DNA of 64,000 nucleotides from Oceanitalea stevensii (GTDB lineage Bacteria; Actinomycetota; Actinomycetes; Actinomycetales; Actinomycetaceae): contig NZ_JACSPO010000001.1 of assembly GCF_014837105.1 (NCBI RefSeq), forward strand, positions 873,662-937,661, read 5' to 3'. The notes beneath the pieces were generated by a model. The model ran no database searches. It saw nothing but the letters and a program-made list of their open reading frames with translations, and was not told the origin of the DNA. Below, one piece after another: positions 1 through 8,677 of this stretch (the first letter of the stretch is position 1; each line of letters begins with the position of its first letter). The position numbers and the translations under genes were made by a program.

Positions 1-65
1 GTGCGGTCTGGCGACCAGGATACGGAGCGAACCTGGGGAGCACCTGGGAGCGGGACCGCGGGCGC

Positions 66-71
66 TACGAT
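66..71 (+). promoter_or_regulatory. putative -10 element of the O-methyltransferase gene
   Basis: TACGAT fits the actinobacterial TANNNT -10 consensus. It would place the transcription start near base 78, downstream of the GTG at base 1. Translation would then have to begin further in, at the codon after the AGGAGG at 99-104. No convincing -35 box is visible. Confidence 0.4.
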
Positions 72-111
72 CAGGGCGACCCTCGTCCGTGCGCACCCAG
101 GAGGCACCACC

Positions 112-747
112 ATCGCTGCCGAGAAGGCCCTCAGCTGGGCCTACACCGAGGAGTTCGTCCCGGAGGACGACGCCACCGCCGCCGCCCGCCGCCGTGCCGA
201 GGAGCTCGGCGCCACGGCCGTGAGCGCGGGGACCGGTGCGGCGCTGCGACTGCTGGCCGCCGCCGTCGGGGCGCGTGCCGTCGTCGAGATCGGCACGGGC
301 ACGGGCGTGAGCGGCCTGTGGCTGCTCGGCGGGATGAGCCCGGACGGCGTCCTCACGACCATCGACGTCGACACCGACCACCAGCGCGCCGCCCGGGAGG
401 CCTTCACCGCGGCCGGCGTGAAGTCGGCTCGTACCCGCCTCATCTCGGGGCGCGCCATGGACGTGCTGCCCCGGATGGCGGACAACGCCTACGACCTCGT
501 ACTCGTCGACGCCGACCCCTCCGAGGCCGCCGACTACGTCGAGCAGGCCACGCGGATGCTCCGGGTGGGCGGCGTGCTCGCCGTGACGAACACCCTGTGG
601 CACGACCGCGTGGCCGACCCCGCCCGTCGGGACGAGTCGACGGTCGCGATGCGCGAGCTGGGCAAGGCCGTGCGCGCGGACGAGCGTCTCACCGCGGCCC
701 TGCTGCCCTCGGGCACCGGCCTCCTCGCCGCCGTCCGCCGCCGCTGA
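112..747 (+). CDS. SAM-dependent O-methyltransferase (family 3), apparent ATC start
   Basis: Cytoplasmic class I SAM-dependent O-methyltransferase of the actinobacterial caffeoyl-CoA/catechol type. The substrate cannot be told from sequence. The SAM-binding motif VEIGTGTG, the acidic loop TTIDVD and the post-motif LVLVDAD are all present in order, and the protein ends in a beta-strand VRRR tail. The reading frame is open back to a GTG at base 1, but the residues before 112 are low-complexity and unlike the family. Homologues known to me begin a few residues before the conserved EKALSWAYTEEF. The only well-placed ribosome binding site is AGGAGG at 99-104, seven bases before ATC at 112, so initiation at ATC (211 residues) is the best reading. 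A sequencing error or an ATG-to-ATC mutation is the alternative. It converges with deoC across a shared hairpin. Confidence 0.82.
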   Translation: MAAEKALSWAYTEEFVPEDDATAAARRRAEELGATAVSAGTGAALRLLAAAVGARAVVEIGTGTGVSGLWLLGGMSPDGVLTTIDVDTDHQRAAREAFTAAGVKSARTRLISGRAMDVLPRMADNAYDLVLVDADPSEAADYVEQATRMLRVGGVLAVTNTLWHDRVADPARRDESTVAMRELGKAVRADERLTAALLPSGTGLLAAVRRR

Positions 748-766
748 CCCCTCCGACCACCCCCCC

Positions 767-823
767 CATATGCGGGATTCCTGCGGCCGGACGTGCGCTC
801 GGACCGCAGAGATCCCGCATATG
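767..823. terminator. bidirectional hairpin between convergent genes
   Basis: The 12-bp perfect arms CATATGCGGGAT (767-778) and ATCCCGCATATG (812-823) are followed inward by CTGCGG/CCGCAG, with a 2-nt mismatch between the two helices. It lies between the stops of two convergent genes and has no U-tract, as is usual in high-GC actinobacteria. Likely a bidirectional terminator. Confidence 0.6.
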
Positions 824-837
824 CGGGCGGTTGCGGG

Positions 838-1497
838 TCAGGCTTGCTGGAAGCCGTCGAGGACGGAGGCCGAGCCGGACAGGCCCAGGCGGGTCGCGCC
901 GGCCTCGATCATCGCCTGCGCGGCGGCGGCGTCGCGGATGCCGCCGGAGGCCTTGACCCCGAGGCGGCCGTCCACGGTGCGGGCCATGAGCTCGACCGCG
1001 TGGACGCTGGCCCCACCGGTGGGGTGGAAGCCCGTGGACGTCTTGACGAAGTCCGCGCCGGCCGACTCCGAGGCCCGGCAGGCGGCGATGATCTGCTCGT
1101 CGTCCAGGGCGGCGGACTCGATGATGACCTTGAGGACGGCGGGGGCCGGCACGGCCGCGCGGACCGCCGCGATGTCCGCCTCGACGGCGGCCCAGTTCCC
1201 GGCGAGCGCCTCCCCGAGGTTGATGACCATGTCGACCTCGTCGGCGCCGTCGGCGACCGCGCGGGCGGCCTCGGCCGCCTTGACCTCGCTGTGGTGGGCA
1301 CCGGAGGGGAAGCCGCAGACGGTGGCGACGACGAGGCCCTCGGCGTTCTCCAGCGGCAGCTGGGACGGCGAGACGCACACGGCGAGGACGCCGAGCTCCC
1401 GGGCGCCGGCGACGAGCGCCGCCACCTGCTCGCGGGTGGCCTCGGGCTTGAGCAGCGTGTGGTCGATCATCTGGGCGACGGCGTGACGGGTGGTCAT
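838..1497 (-). CDS. deoC: deoxyribose-phosphate aldolase
   Basis: Cleaves 2-deoxyribose-5-phosphate to glyceraldehyde-3-phosphate and acetaldehyde, the last step of deoxynucleoside catabolism in the cytoplasm. The 219-residue length is typical. The class I aldolase features are visible: Schiff-base Lys152 in VKTSTGF, Lys182 in VKASGGIR, and Asp89 in the DEVDMV strand of the TIM barrel. The ATG at 1497 is preceded by GAGGAAG at good spacing. It is the last gene of the nucleoside salvage block, although a TAGGCT hexamer at 1525-1530 may give it its own promoter. It takes the sugar phosphate left after DeoA and a phosphopentomutase; no phosphopentomutase is encoded in this window. Confidence 0.95.
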   Translation of the reverse strand: MTTRHAVAQMIDHTLLKPEATREQVAALVAGARELGVLAVCVSPSQLPLENAEGLVVATVCGFPSGAHHSEVKAAEAARAVADGADEVDMVINLGEALAGNWAAVEADIAAVRAAVPAPAVLKVIIESAALDDEQIIAACRASESAGADFVKTSTGFHPTGGASVHAVELMARTVDGRLGVKASGGIRDAAAAQAMIEAGATRLGLSGSASVLDGFQQA

Positions 1498-1524
1498 GTG
1501 CTTCCTCCTGGACTCGGTGGACCG

Positions 1525-1530
1525 AGCCTA
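1525..1530 (-). promoter_or_regulatory. putative -10 element for deoC
   Basis: TAGGCT on the minus strand, just downstream of the small acidic gene. It would give deoC a leader of about 25 nt that contains its GAGGAAG ribosome binding site. Supported only by the hexamer. Confidence 0.3.
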
Positions 1531-1534
1531 TCGG

Positions 1535-1741
1535 CTACGCCTCCTCGCCCACGGCGGGGTCGTCGTCGTCGACGGGGACCTCGATGACCTGCTCGAGCTG
1601 GTCGGCCTCGGCGGCCTCGCGGTCGGGGTCGACGACCTCGGGCGGGCCGTAGTCCTCACCGGTCTCGGGGTCCAGGGCGGCCACGGCCTCCTCGGGGTCG
1701 GGCAGGTCCTCGGCAGGGGGCGGGCTCACGGGGTTGCTCAT
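1535..1741 (-). CDS. small acidic protein, unknown function
   Basis: A 68-residue protein dominated by Asp, Glu, Pro and Val, with no hydrophobic core, signal peptide or cysteine. It is probably intrinsically disordered. The ATG is preceded by a GGGAG motif, and codon use matches its neighbours. It lies between the C39-like gene and deoC on the same strand. I do not recognise a family. Its acidic, proline-rich composition resembles the short disordered proteins common in actinobacteria. Confidence 0.55.
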   Translation of the reverse strand: MSNPVSPPPAEDLPDPEEAVAALDPETGEDYGPPEVVDPDREAAEADQLEQVIEVPVDDDDPAVGEEA

Positions 1742-1816
1742 CGTCTCCCTCTCTCGGGTCGCTGACGGGGCCCGTCCAGTGTGACCCGTCGGCGGGCGAC
1801 GTGCAGGGCGGGCGGC

Positions 1817-2614
1817 TCAGGCCGGGACGGGCAGCAGCGCGGCGACGACGTGCGTCCAGCCGCCGAGCGCGGGCAGCGCCTGGGTGCGGCCGAGCAGGTC
1901 CGCGGACCGCACGGTGAAGACCGAGCCGCGCGAGGGCTCGTAGACGCGCAGCGTGCCGGGGACCGCGGCCCCGGGCGGCGGGGGGACGGCGAGGACGACG
2001 TGGCGGGGGACGGCGTGGGCGAGCCCGCCGCGCACGTCCCCGCCCGTGTACAGCGGCACGGGGTGCCCGCGCCGGTTGGCGGCCTCGACGAGCCCGAGCA
2101 CCGTGGCGCCGTCCTCGGTGGTGTCGTCGACCGGACGCACCCGGTAGCGCACCCCCGGGAAGCGGGCCTCGCGCGCCGCGGTCCACGGCGGGGTGCCGAG
2201 GCCGGTGGGCCAGGGCAGGGGGCCGAGGGCGCGCCGGCCCGTCGCGGCCTTCACCCGCTGCTGGGCGGCGGCGAAGCGGTCCTCGGCGCCGCCGGCGACG
2301 TCCTCCTCGGGCACCTCCGGCGGGCGCGGGCCGGCGGGCAGCCGCCCCGTCTCCAGCCACTGCGCGAGGGCGGGGTCACCGGTGGCGGCGAGCATGACGA
2401 GCACGGCCGAGCCGCACGTCGTCGCGTCGACCTGCCGGGCCCGGGCGCCGCCGAGGAGGACGGGCAGCCCGTCCGCGGGCTCGGTGACCCCGGTCCCCGC
2501 GGCGGCCGCCGGTCCCGTCGTCACGTGCGGCAGCCGGGCGGGCGTGCGCACGGGCCGGCTCAGCGCCGCGAGCGGTGCCGTCAGCTGCCACCGGTGCCAC
2601 GACGACGGCGCCAC
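1817..2614 (-). CDS. putative C39-peptidase-like cysteine hydrolase
   Basis: A 265-residue protein of unknown function without signal peptide or membrane segment. Three spaced motifs resemble a papain-fold (C39-like) active site: Cys67 in DATTCGSAV, His205 in PRHVVLAV, and an acidic strand VYEPSRG (Glu226) resembling the DPxxG motif of C39-like peptidases. An alternative is a non-catalytic protein with this fold. The GTG start lies one base after the thymidine phosphorylase TGA, so the two are probably translationally coupled. Its substrate is unknown, and its place in a nucleoside salvage operon is unexplained. The motifs are seen; the peptidase reading is inference. Confidence 0.7.
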   Translation of the reverse strand: MAPSSWHRWQLTAPLAALSRPVRTPARLPHVTTGPAAAAGTGVTEPADGLPVLLGGARARQVDATTCGSAVLVMLAATGDPALAQWLETGRLPAGPRPPEVPEEDVAGGAEDRFAAAQQRVKAATGRRALGPLPWPTGLGTPPWTAAREARFPGVRYRVRPVDDTTEDGATVLGLVEAANRRGHPVPLYTGGDVRGGLAHAVPRHVVLAVPPPPGAAVPGTLRVYEPSRGSVFTVRSADLLGRTQALPALGGWTHVVAALLPVPA

Positions 2615-2615
2615 G

Positions 2616-3905
2616 TCAGCCCGCGATCTTCTCGAGGACGACGTCCCCCGTGGCCGCGCCGTCGCCGGCGCCGATCTCGATCCCGCCGTCGAGGGCCTGG
2701 CGGGCGCGGTCGAAGCGCTCGGGCGTGTCGGTGTGCATGGTGAGCAGGGGCTGGCCCGCGCGGACGGTGTCGCCGGGCTTGACGTGCAGCTCGACGCCGG
2801 CGCCCGCCTGGACGGCGTCGCCCTGGCGGGCGCGGCCCGCGCCCAGGCGCCACGCGCACACGCCGACGGCGTAGGCGTCCAGGCGGCCCACGACGCCGTC
2901 GTTCTGCGCGGTGAGGGTCTCGGTCTCCCGGGCCGTGGGCAGGGCAGCGTCCGGGTCGCCGCCCTGGGCGCTGATCATGCGGCGCCACACGTCCATGGCG
3001 CGGCCGTCGGCCAGCGCGGCGCGGGGGTCGGCGTCGGTGCGGCCGGCGGCGTCGAGCATCTCGCGGGCCAGCGCGACGGTGAGCTCGACGACGTCGGAGG
3101 GGCCGCCGCCGGCGAGCACCTCGACGGACTCGCGGACCTCGAGGGCGTTGCCCGCCGTGAGGCCGAGCGGGGTGGACATGTCGGTGAGGAGCGCCGTCGT
3201 GCGCACGCCGGCGTCGCTGCCCAGGGCCACCATGGTGCGGGCGAGCTCGCGGGCGGCGTCGAGGTCCTTCATGAAGGCGCCGGAGCCGACCTTGACGTCG
3301 AGGACGAGGGAGTCGGTGCCCTCGGCGATCTTCTTGCTCATGATCGAGGAGGCGATGAGCGGGATGGCCTCGACGGTGCCGGTCGTGTCGCGCAGCGCGT
3401 AGAGCTTCTTGTCGGCCGGGGCCAGCCCGGTGCCGGCCGCGCAGATGACCGCGCCGACGTCCTCGAGCTGGCGCAGGATCGCGTCGTTGTCGAGGTCCGC
3501 ACGCCAGCCGGGGATGGCCTCGAGCTTGTCGAGGGTGCCGCCGGTGTGGCCCAGGCCGCGGCCCGAGAGCTGGGGCACGGCGACGTCGAAGACGGCGACG
3601 AGCGGGGCGAGCGGAAGGGTGATCTTGTCGCCCACGCCACCGGTCGAGTGCTTGTCGGAGGTGGGGCGGGACAGGCCGGAGAAGTCCATCCGGCTGCCGG
3701 AGGCGATCATCGCGGCGGTCCAGCGGGAGATCTCGTCGCGACCCATGCCGCGCAGGAAGATCGCCATCGCCAGCGCCGACATCTGCTCGTCGGCGACGAT
3801 GCCGCGGGTGTAGGCGTCGATCACCCAGTCGATCTCGGCGGGGGCCAGGGCCCCGCCGTCGCGCTTGGTCCGGATGAGGTCGACGACATCGAAGGCTTCG
3901 GTCAT
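2616..3905 (-). CDS. deoA: thymidine phosphorylase
   Basis: Reversibly phosphorolyses thymidine or deoxyuridine to the base and 2-deoxyribose-1-phosphate. The 429 residues contain the family signature SGRGLGHTGGTLDKLE (from residue 114), the phosphate-binding DKHSTGGVGDK (84-94), and a C-terminal PYNP domain with a GxGxxLHxKPGDxV-like lipoyl/barrel-sandwich motif. It works with Cdd just upstream and DeoC downstream. No ribosome binding site is visible. A TAGGGT hexamer lies six bases before the ATG, suggesting a leaderless transcript from the cdd-deoA gap in addition to operon read-through. The DeoA versus Pdp (broader pyrimidine specificity) assignment is not certain. Confidence 0.95.
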   Translation of the reverse strand: MTEAFDVVDLIRTKRDGGALAPAEIDWVIDAYTRGIVADEQMSALAMAIFLRGMGRDEISRWTAAMIASGSRMDFSGLSRPTSDKHSTGGVGDKITLPLAPLVAVFDVAVPQLSGRGLGHTGGTLDKLEAIPGWRADLDNDAILRQLEDVGAVICAAGTGLAPADKKLYALRDTTGTVEAIPLIASSIMSKKIAEGTDSLVLDVKVGSGAFMKDLDAARELARTMVALGSDAGVRTTALLTDMSTPLGLTAGNALEVRESVEVLAGGGPSDVVELTVALAREMLDAAGRTDADPRAALADGRAMDVWRRMISAQGGDPDAALPTARETETLTAQNDGVVGRLDAYAVGVCAWRLGAGRARQGDAVQAGAGVELHVKPGDTVRAGQPLLTMHTDTPERFDRARQALDGGIEIGAGDGAATGDVVLEKIAG

Positions 3906-3911
3906 GGTGAC

Positions 3912-3917
3912 ACCCTA
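3912..3917 (-). promoter_or_regulatory. putative -10 element of a leaderless deoA transcript
   Basis: TAGGGT on the minus strand ends exactly six bases before the deoA ATG, so transcription would start at or next to the start codon. The gap also holds one unpaired copy of the palindrome-family half-site CGCCGACAGC at 3936-3945. Confidence 0.45.
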
Positions 3918-3999
3918 GGACGAGGCGCCAGGGAGCGCCGACAGCGGGGCGGGACGCGCCCGCGGGACCGGCGGCGCTCCGCCGTCGTGAGGGACCGCC

Positions 4000-4407
4000 C
4001 TACCGGGCCGACCACTCGTCGAGGTGGCCGGGGCCGAAGGCCTCGGGGAGGAGCTCGGTCATCGGGTGGACGCCCGTGGGCGTCTCGACGAGGAGCTCGG
4101 GCCCGCCGTGCTCCCACAGCAGCTGGCGGCAGCGGCCGCAGGGGACGATGACCCGCCCCTCACCGTCGACGCAGGTGAAGGCGACGAGCCGGCCGCCGCC
4201 GGAGGCGTGGAGCGCCGAGACGAGCCCGCACTCGGCGCACAGCCCGATGCCGTAGGAGGCGTTCTCGACGTTGCAGCCGGTGACGGTGCGACCGTCGTCG
4301 ACGAGCGCGGCCGCGCCCACGGGGTAGGTGGAGTAGGGGACGTAGGCGCGGGCGACCATGCCCCGTGCCAGCTCGCGCAGGCGCTCCCAGGTGGCGTCGT
4401 CGGTCAT
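4000..4407 (-). CDS. cdd: cytidine deaminase
   Basis: Converts cytidine and deoxycytidine to uridine and deoxyuridine, feeding DeoA. This is the short tetrameric type: 135 residues with zinc ligands Cys57, Cys90 and Cys93, and catalytic Glu59 in the CAEC and PCGRC motifs. The substrate-binding NVENASYG is present at 46-53. AGGAGGAAG precedes the ATG. It follows the ABC permease gene by 42 bases on the same strand and is probably co-transcribed with it. Confidence 0.96.
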   Translation of the reverse strand: MTDDATWERLRELARGMVARAYVPYSTYPVGAAALVDDGRTVTGCNVENASYGIGLCAECGLVSALHASGGGRLVAFTCVDGEGRVIVPCGRCRQLLWEHGGPELLVETPTGVHPMTELLPEAFGPGHLDEWSAR

Positions 4408-4449
4408 CTCTGGCTTCCTCCTGGTGGGCGCACTGCGCGAGCGGGCGGG

Positions 4450-5727
4450 CTACTTGACGTAGGGGGTGTTCTCCGCGGCGGGTGCGCGCACCCGGCCGAC
4501 GAAGCCGGCGACGGCGAAGATCGTCACGACGTAGGGCAGCATGAGGAGGAACTCCCCGGGGATGCCGCTGCCGCCCATCGCGCTGAGCATGTTCGCGAGG
4601 TTGCGCGAGAAGCCGAAGAGCAGGGCCGCGGCGAGCGCGCCGAGCGGGTTCCACCGGCCGAGGATCATCGCGGCCAGCGCGATGAAGCCGTTGCCGGCGG
4701 ACATGTCCCGCCCGAACGCGAGACCCGAGCCCACCGTGAAGAAGGCGCCGCCGAGCCCGGCGAGCGCGCCGCCGAGGATCGGGGTGACCCAGCGGGTGCG
4801 GATGACGTCGATGCCGACGGTGTCCGCGGCCTTGGGGTGCTCGCCGACCGCTCGCACCCGCAGGCCCCACCGGCTGCGGAAGAGGAAGAACTGCAGCGCG
4901 ATGACGGCGGCGTACATGAGGTAGACGAGGATGTTCTGGTTGAAGAGCACCGGGCCGATGACGGGGATGTCCGACAGCAGCGGCACCGGCAGGGAGGGCA
5001 GCCGCTGACGCTGGTTGAGGTCGGGGTTCTCGCTGAGCACGGTGGAGAAGAAGAAGCTCGTGACACCGAGGACGAGCACGTTGAGCACGACGCCGACGAT
5101 GATCTGGTCCACCCAGTACTTCACGCTGAAGAACACGAGGAGGACACCGACGAGGGCACCGGCGACGGGCGCGGCGACGACGCCGAGGTAGGGGCTGGTC
5201 GTCATCGAGGCGACGACCGCCGCGAGGAAGGCGCCGCCGAGCAGCTGGCCCTCGATCGCGATGTTGATGACGCCCGAGCGCTCGCACATGACGCCGGACA
5301 GCGCGCCGAAGACGAGCGGCACGGACAGGGCGAGCGCGCCGGTGAGCAGGGAGGTCACCGGGATGGTGCCCCCGCTGCCCTGCCAGGTGAGGAAGGCGAG
5401 GACGAAGGCGGCACCGAAGAGGGCCGGCGGCCACCAGCCCAGCGGCTGGCGGCGCGTGGCGCGGTAGCCCGCGTAGGCGGTGACGGCGGCCATGACGAGG
5501 GTGAGCACCCACAGCGCCGGGACCGTCGGCACCTCGGTGTTGGGGATCTCGGCGAGCTCCCCGCCCGTGGCGGTGCGGAACGTCGTCGTGCCCGGCTCGG
5601 TGAACAGCGTGAAGCCGAGCAGCGAGACGAGGGTGAAGACGGCCATGAAGCCGGGGCCGCGCCACTTGACGGGCGGCAGCACGACGGAGTCGCGGGCGTC
5701 GGGGCGGGTGAGCGTGGACTGGCTCAT
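4450..5727 (-). CDS. nucleoside ABC transporter, permease subunit 2
   Basis: Inner-membrane permease of the BPD_transp_2 (LivHM/RbsC-like) family, 425 residues, with about ten hydrophobic segments. The GALSGVMCERSGVINIAIEGQ-type region is characteristic of simple-sugar/nucleoside permeases such as NupQ or RnsD. The ATG at 5727 overlaps the stop of the first permease by four bases, so the two are coupled and presumably form the heterodimeric pore. The substrate is inferred from the neighbouring cdd, deoA and deoC and the BMP-type binding protein. Confidence 0.9.
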   Translation of the reverse strand: MSQSTLTRPDARDSVVLPPVKWRGPGFMAVFTLVSLLGFTLFTEPGTTTFRTATGGELAEIPNTEVPTVPALWVLTLVMAAVTAYAGYRATRRQPLGWWPPALFGAAFVLAFLTWQGSGGTIPVTSLLTGALALSVPLVFGALSGVMCERSGVINIAIEGQLLGGAFLAAVVASMTTSPYLGVVAAPVAGALVGVLLVFFSVKYWVDQIIVGVVLNVLVLGVTSFFFSTVLSENPDLNQRQRLPSLPVPLLSDIPVIGPVLFNQNILVYLMYAAVIALQFFLFRSRWGLRVRAVGEHPKAADTVGIDVIRTRWVTPILGGALAGLGGAFFTVGSGLAFGRDMSAGNGFIALAAMILGRWNPLGALAAALLFGFSRNLANMLSAMGGSGIPGEFLLMLPYVVTIFAVAGFVGRVRAPAAENTPYVK

Positions 5728-7028
5728 GCCGAGGCCTCCTTGGCGGCGAGCACGGTGGACTTCCCGCGCGATCGGTCCGGTGCCGGCAGACGGAAGATCG
5801 CCCGGACGAGGGGCGGGGCCGCGATGAGGAGCACGATGACCGACTGGACGACGAGGATGATGTCGATCGGAGTCTGGGTGGTGGACTGCATGAGGAAGCC
5901 ACCGGCTTTGAGCGCCCCGAACAGCAGGCCCGCGGCGAAGGTGCCCCACGGGGTGGCCCGCCCGAGCAGTGCCACGGTGATCGCGTCGAAGCCGTAGCTC
6001 GCGGCGACGCCGGCGGTGAGGATCTGCTCGGTGCCGAGCACCTGCGCCGACCCGCCGAGGCCGCTGAGGCCACCGGCGATGACGAGGGCCACGATCGTCA
6101 CCTTCGCGACGGAGACACCCGCGGTGCGGGCGGCCTCCGCGTTGGCGCCGACGGCCCGCAGCTCGAAGCCGAAGGTCGAGCGCTCCACGAGCCACCACAC
6201 GGCGGCGGTGACGAGGATGACGAGGATGAAGCCGAAGTGGAGGCGGAAGCCCTCCCCCAGGAGCAGCGGGTACAGCGCGGTGTCGCGCACGTTGGGCGAG
6301 CGCGGCAGCGCGGAGCCGGACTGCTGGAACGCGGGCTGGGTGAGGACCCAGCCGATGAGGTACACCGCGATGTTGTTGAGCATGATCGTGACGATCACCT
6401 CGTTGGCCCCGGTCCGGGCCTTGAGGGCACCGGCGATGCCCGCCCAGATCGCGCCACCGATCACCGCGCCGAGGACGGCGAGGACGACGTGGAGGACGAC
6501 GGGCAGCTGGAAGGTGAAGCCGATGTAGCCGCCGACGATGGCGCCGACGATGATCTGGCCCTGGCCACCGATGTTGAACATCCCGGCGCGGAAGGCGATG
6601 GCGATGCCCAGACCGGTGAAGATCAGCGGCACGGAGAAGACGAGCGTCTCCGTCAGCGGCCGGATCGCGCGGGTGAAGGTCTCGGCCTGGTAGTCGAAGA
6701 TCGAGCCGCGGAACAGCGCGGCGTAGGCCTGGGAGACGGCGTCCCACACGGCCCCGACGAAGTCCATGGGGCGCGCGAAGAGGTAGCCGGCGGTCTCCTG
6801 GACCTGGGTGTCGGCGGCGGCGATGAGGACCGCGCTGAGCGCGAGCGCGACGACGATCGCCAGGACGGTGACGAGCCAGCCGCCCGAGAGGACGTCCCGG
6901 ACGAACTGCGCGGTGCGGGTGCGGGGCTCCTCGTCGGGCACCTGCTTGGCCGACGCCGGGGACTCCTCCGCCTGCGCGACGACGTCACCGGGGTGCTCGG
7001 CGGGGCGCCGGGTCTCGTCCTCGCTCAC
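5724..7028 (-). CDS. nucleoside ABC transporter, permease subunit 1
   Basis: Second BPD_transp_2 permease, 434 residues. A charged, Pro/Glu-rich cytoplasmic N-terminus of about 45 residues comes first, followed by roughly ten membrane segments. The motif FRAGMFNIGGQGQ is diagnostic of the nucleoside/guanosine permease subfamily (NupP, RnsC). Start and stop overlap the ATPase and second permease genes by four bases each, giving a tightly coupled ATPase-permease-permease cassette. Confidence 0.9.
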   Translation of the reverse strand: MSEDETRRPAEHPGDVVAQAEESPASAKQVPDEEPRTRTAQFVRDVLSGGWLVTVLAIVVALALSAVLIAAADTQVQETAGYLFARPMDFVGAVWDAVSQAYAALFRGSIFDYQAETFTRAIRPLTETLVFSVPLIFTGLGIAIAFRAGMFNIGGQGQIIVGAIVGGYIGFTFQLPVVLHVVLAVLGAVIGGAIWAGIAGALKARTGANEVIVTIMLNNIAVYLIGWVLTQPAFQQSGSALPRSPNVRDTALYPLLLGEGFRLHFGFILVILVTAAVWWLVERSTFGFELRAVGANAEAARTAGVSVAKVTIVALVIAGGLSGLGGSAQVLGTEQILTAGVAASYGFDAITVALLGRATPWGTFAAGLLFGALKAGGFLMQSTTQTPIDIILVVQSVIVLLIAAPPLVRAIFRLPAPDRSRGKSTVLAAKEASA

Positions 7029-8602
7029 GGCGCGGTCTCCTCACTCATGTCGTCCGCCGCGGACATCGCGGTGCGGTGCTGGGCGGCCTGGGACAGCGCC
7101 TCCTCGTAGGGGACGCCGGCCATCATGAGGCCGAGGACGTCGCGGTCGGTGTCACCGGGGACGACGCCGACGACGCGCCCGCGGTACATGACGGCGATGC
7201 GGTCGGCCAGGGCCATGACCTCGTCGAGCTCGGTCGAGACGATGAGCACCGGGGTGCCCTTGTCCCGCTCGGCGACGATCTCCTTGTGGATGAACTCGAT
7301 CGACCCGACGTCCACGCCGCGGGTCGGCTGGGAGGCGACGAGCAGGCGCAGCGGGCGGGACATCTCCCGCGCGATGACGACCTTCTGCTGGTTGCCGCCG
7401 GACAGCGTGGAGATGGGGTCGTGGACCGAGGTGAGGCGCACGTCGAACTGCTCGGCCCGCTTGTGGGCGTTGTCCTCGACGACACCGGGCCGGATGCTGC
7501 CGAACGCGGCGAAGGGCTCGGTGTCGTACAGGTCGAGGATGAAGTTCTCGGCCACGGTGAAGCCGGCGATGACCCCGCCCGTGGAGCGGTCCTCGGGGAC
7601 GAAGCCGATGCCGGCGCGCAGCCGCTGCTTGACGGAGGAGCCGACGAGCTCCTTGCCGTCCAGGACGATCGAGCCGGAGACCGGCTCGACGAGCCCGAGG
7701 ATCGTCTCGGTCAGCTCGGTCTGGCCGTTGCCCTGGACACCGGCGACGACGACGATCTCCCCGTGCCGCACCGTGAGGTCGAGGCGGTCGACGGCGACCT
7801 GCCCCTTCGTGTCGAGCACCGACAGGTCGGTGACGACGAAGGACTCCTCCCCCGGCGCGGCGTGGTCCTTGTCGACGGCCATGCTCACCGAGCGCCCGAC
7901 CATGAGGGAGGCGAGCTCGGTCTCCGAGCTCGCGGGGCTCGCCTCGCCGACGACCGTGCCGCGGCGGATGACCGTGATGGAGTCGGCGATCGCCCGGACC
8001 TCGCGCAGCTTGTGCGTGATGAAGACGATCGAGGTGCCCTCGGCCTTGAGCTGACGCATGATCGCGATGAGCTCGTCGGTCTCCTGGGGCGTGAGCACCG
8101 CCGTCGGCTCGTCGAGGATGAGCACCTTGGCGTCGCGCGACAGGGCCTTGATGATCTCCACGCGCTGCTGCACGCCGACGGGCAGGTCCTCGATGACGGC
8201 GTCGGGGTCGACGTCGAAGCCGAAGCGGTCGGAGATCTCCTTGACCCGCTTGCGCGCCTCGCGGCGGCTGATGACGCCGAGCGGCCCGGTCGGCTCGTAG
8301 CCGAGGGCCACCGACTCGGCGACGGTGAAGACCGGGACGAGCATGAAGTGCTGGTGGACCATGCCGATGCCGGCGGCCACGGCGTCGCCGGGCCCGGAGA
8401 AGGTCACGGGCTCGTCGTCGAGGAGGATCTGCCCCTCCTCCGGGTCGTACAGGCCGTAGAGCACGTTCATCAGCGTGCTCTTGCCGGCCCCGTTCTCACC
8501 GAGCAGCGCGTGGATCTCCCCGGGCTCCACGACGAGGTCGATGTGGTCGTTGGCGACCAGGGGGCCGAAGCGCTTGGTGATGCCGCGAAGCTCGAGCTTC
8601 AC
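7025..8602 (-). CDS. nucleoside ABC transporter, double-domain ATPase
   Basis: A 525-residue ATPase with two fused nucleotide-binding domains, as in RbsA/NupO-type importers. Domain 1 has Walker A GENGAGKST (from residue 35), a Q-loop and LILDEPTAVL. Domain 2 has the degenerate Walker A GVQGNGQTE and a clear LSGGNQQK signature, as is usual for this subfamily. It supplies energy to the two permeases. It is separated from the binding-protein gene by a strong hairpin that could attenuate its transcription. Confidence 0.95.
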   Translation of the reverse strand: MKLELRGITKRFGPLVANDHIDLVVEPGEIHALLGENGAGKSTLMNVLYGLYDPEEGQILLDDEPVTFSGPGDAVAAGIGMVHQHFMLVPVFTVAESVALGYEPTGPLGVISRREARKRVKEISDRFGFDVDPDAVIEDLPVGVQQRVEIIKALSRDAKVLILDEPTAVLTPQETDELIAIMRQLKAEGTSIVFITHKLREVRAIADSITVIRRGTVVGEASPASSETELASLMVGRSVSMAVDKDHAAPGEESFVVTDLSVLDTKGQVAVDRLDLTVRHGEIVVVAGVQGNGQTELTETILGLVEPVSGSIVLDGKELVGSSVKQRLRAGIGFVPEDRSTGGVIAGFTVAENFILDLYDTEPFAAFGSIRPGVVEDNAHKRAEQFDVRLTSVHDPISTLSGGNQQKVVIAREMSRPLRLLVASQPTRGVDVGSIEFIHKEIVAERDKGTPVLIVSTELDEVMALADRIAVMYRGRVVGVVPGDTDRDVLGLMMAGVPYEEALSQAAQHRTAMSAADDMSEETAP

Positions 8603-8677
8603 ATCCGCTCCATCGGTAGCGGGCCGCGGCGACGCGGCCGGAGGGGTGGACGCCGCGGCGTCCGTGGCGGGCAGACG

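Noticed and set aside
1-111. Extending the O-methyltransferase to the GTG at base 1
   Set aside because: The extra 37 residues are low-complexity, have no visible ribosome binding site inside the window, and start upstream of a likely -10 hexamer.
767-823. Transposon terminal inverted repeats
   Set aside because: Only 33 bases separate the 12-bp arms; there is no transposase and no target-site duplication. A hairpin terminator explains it.
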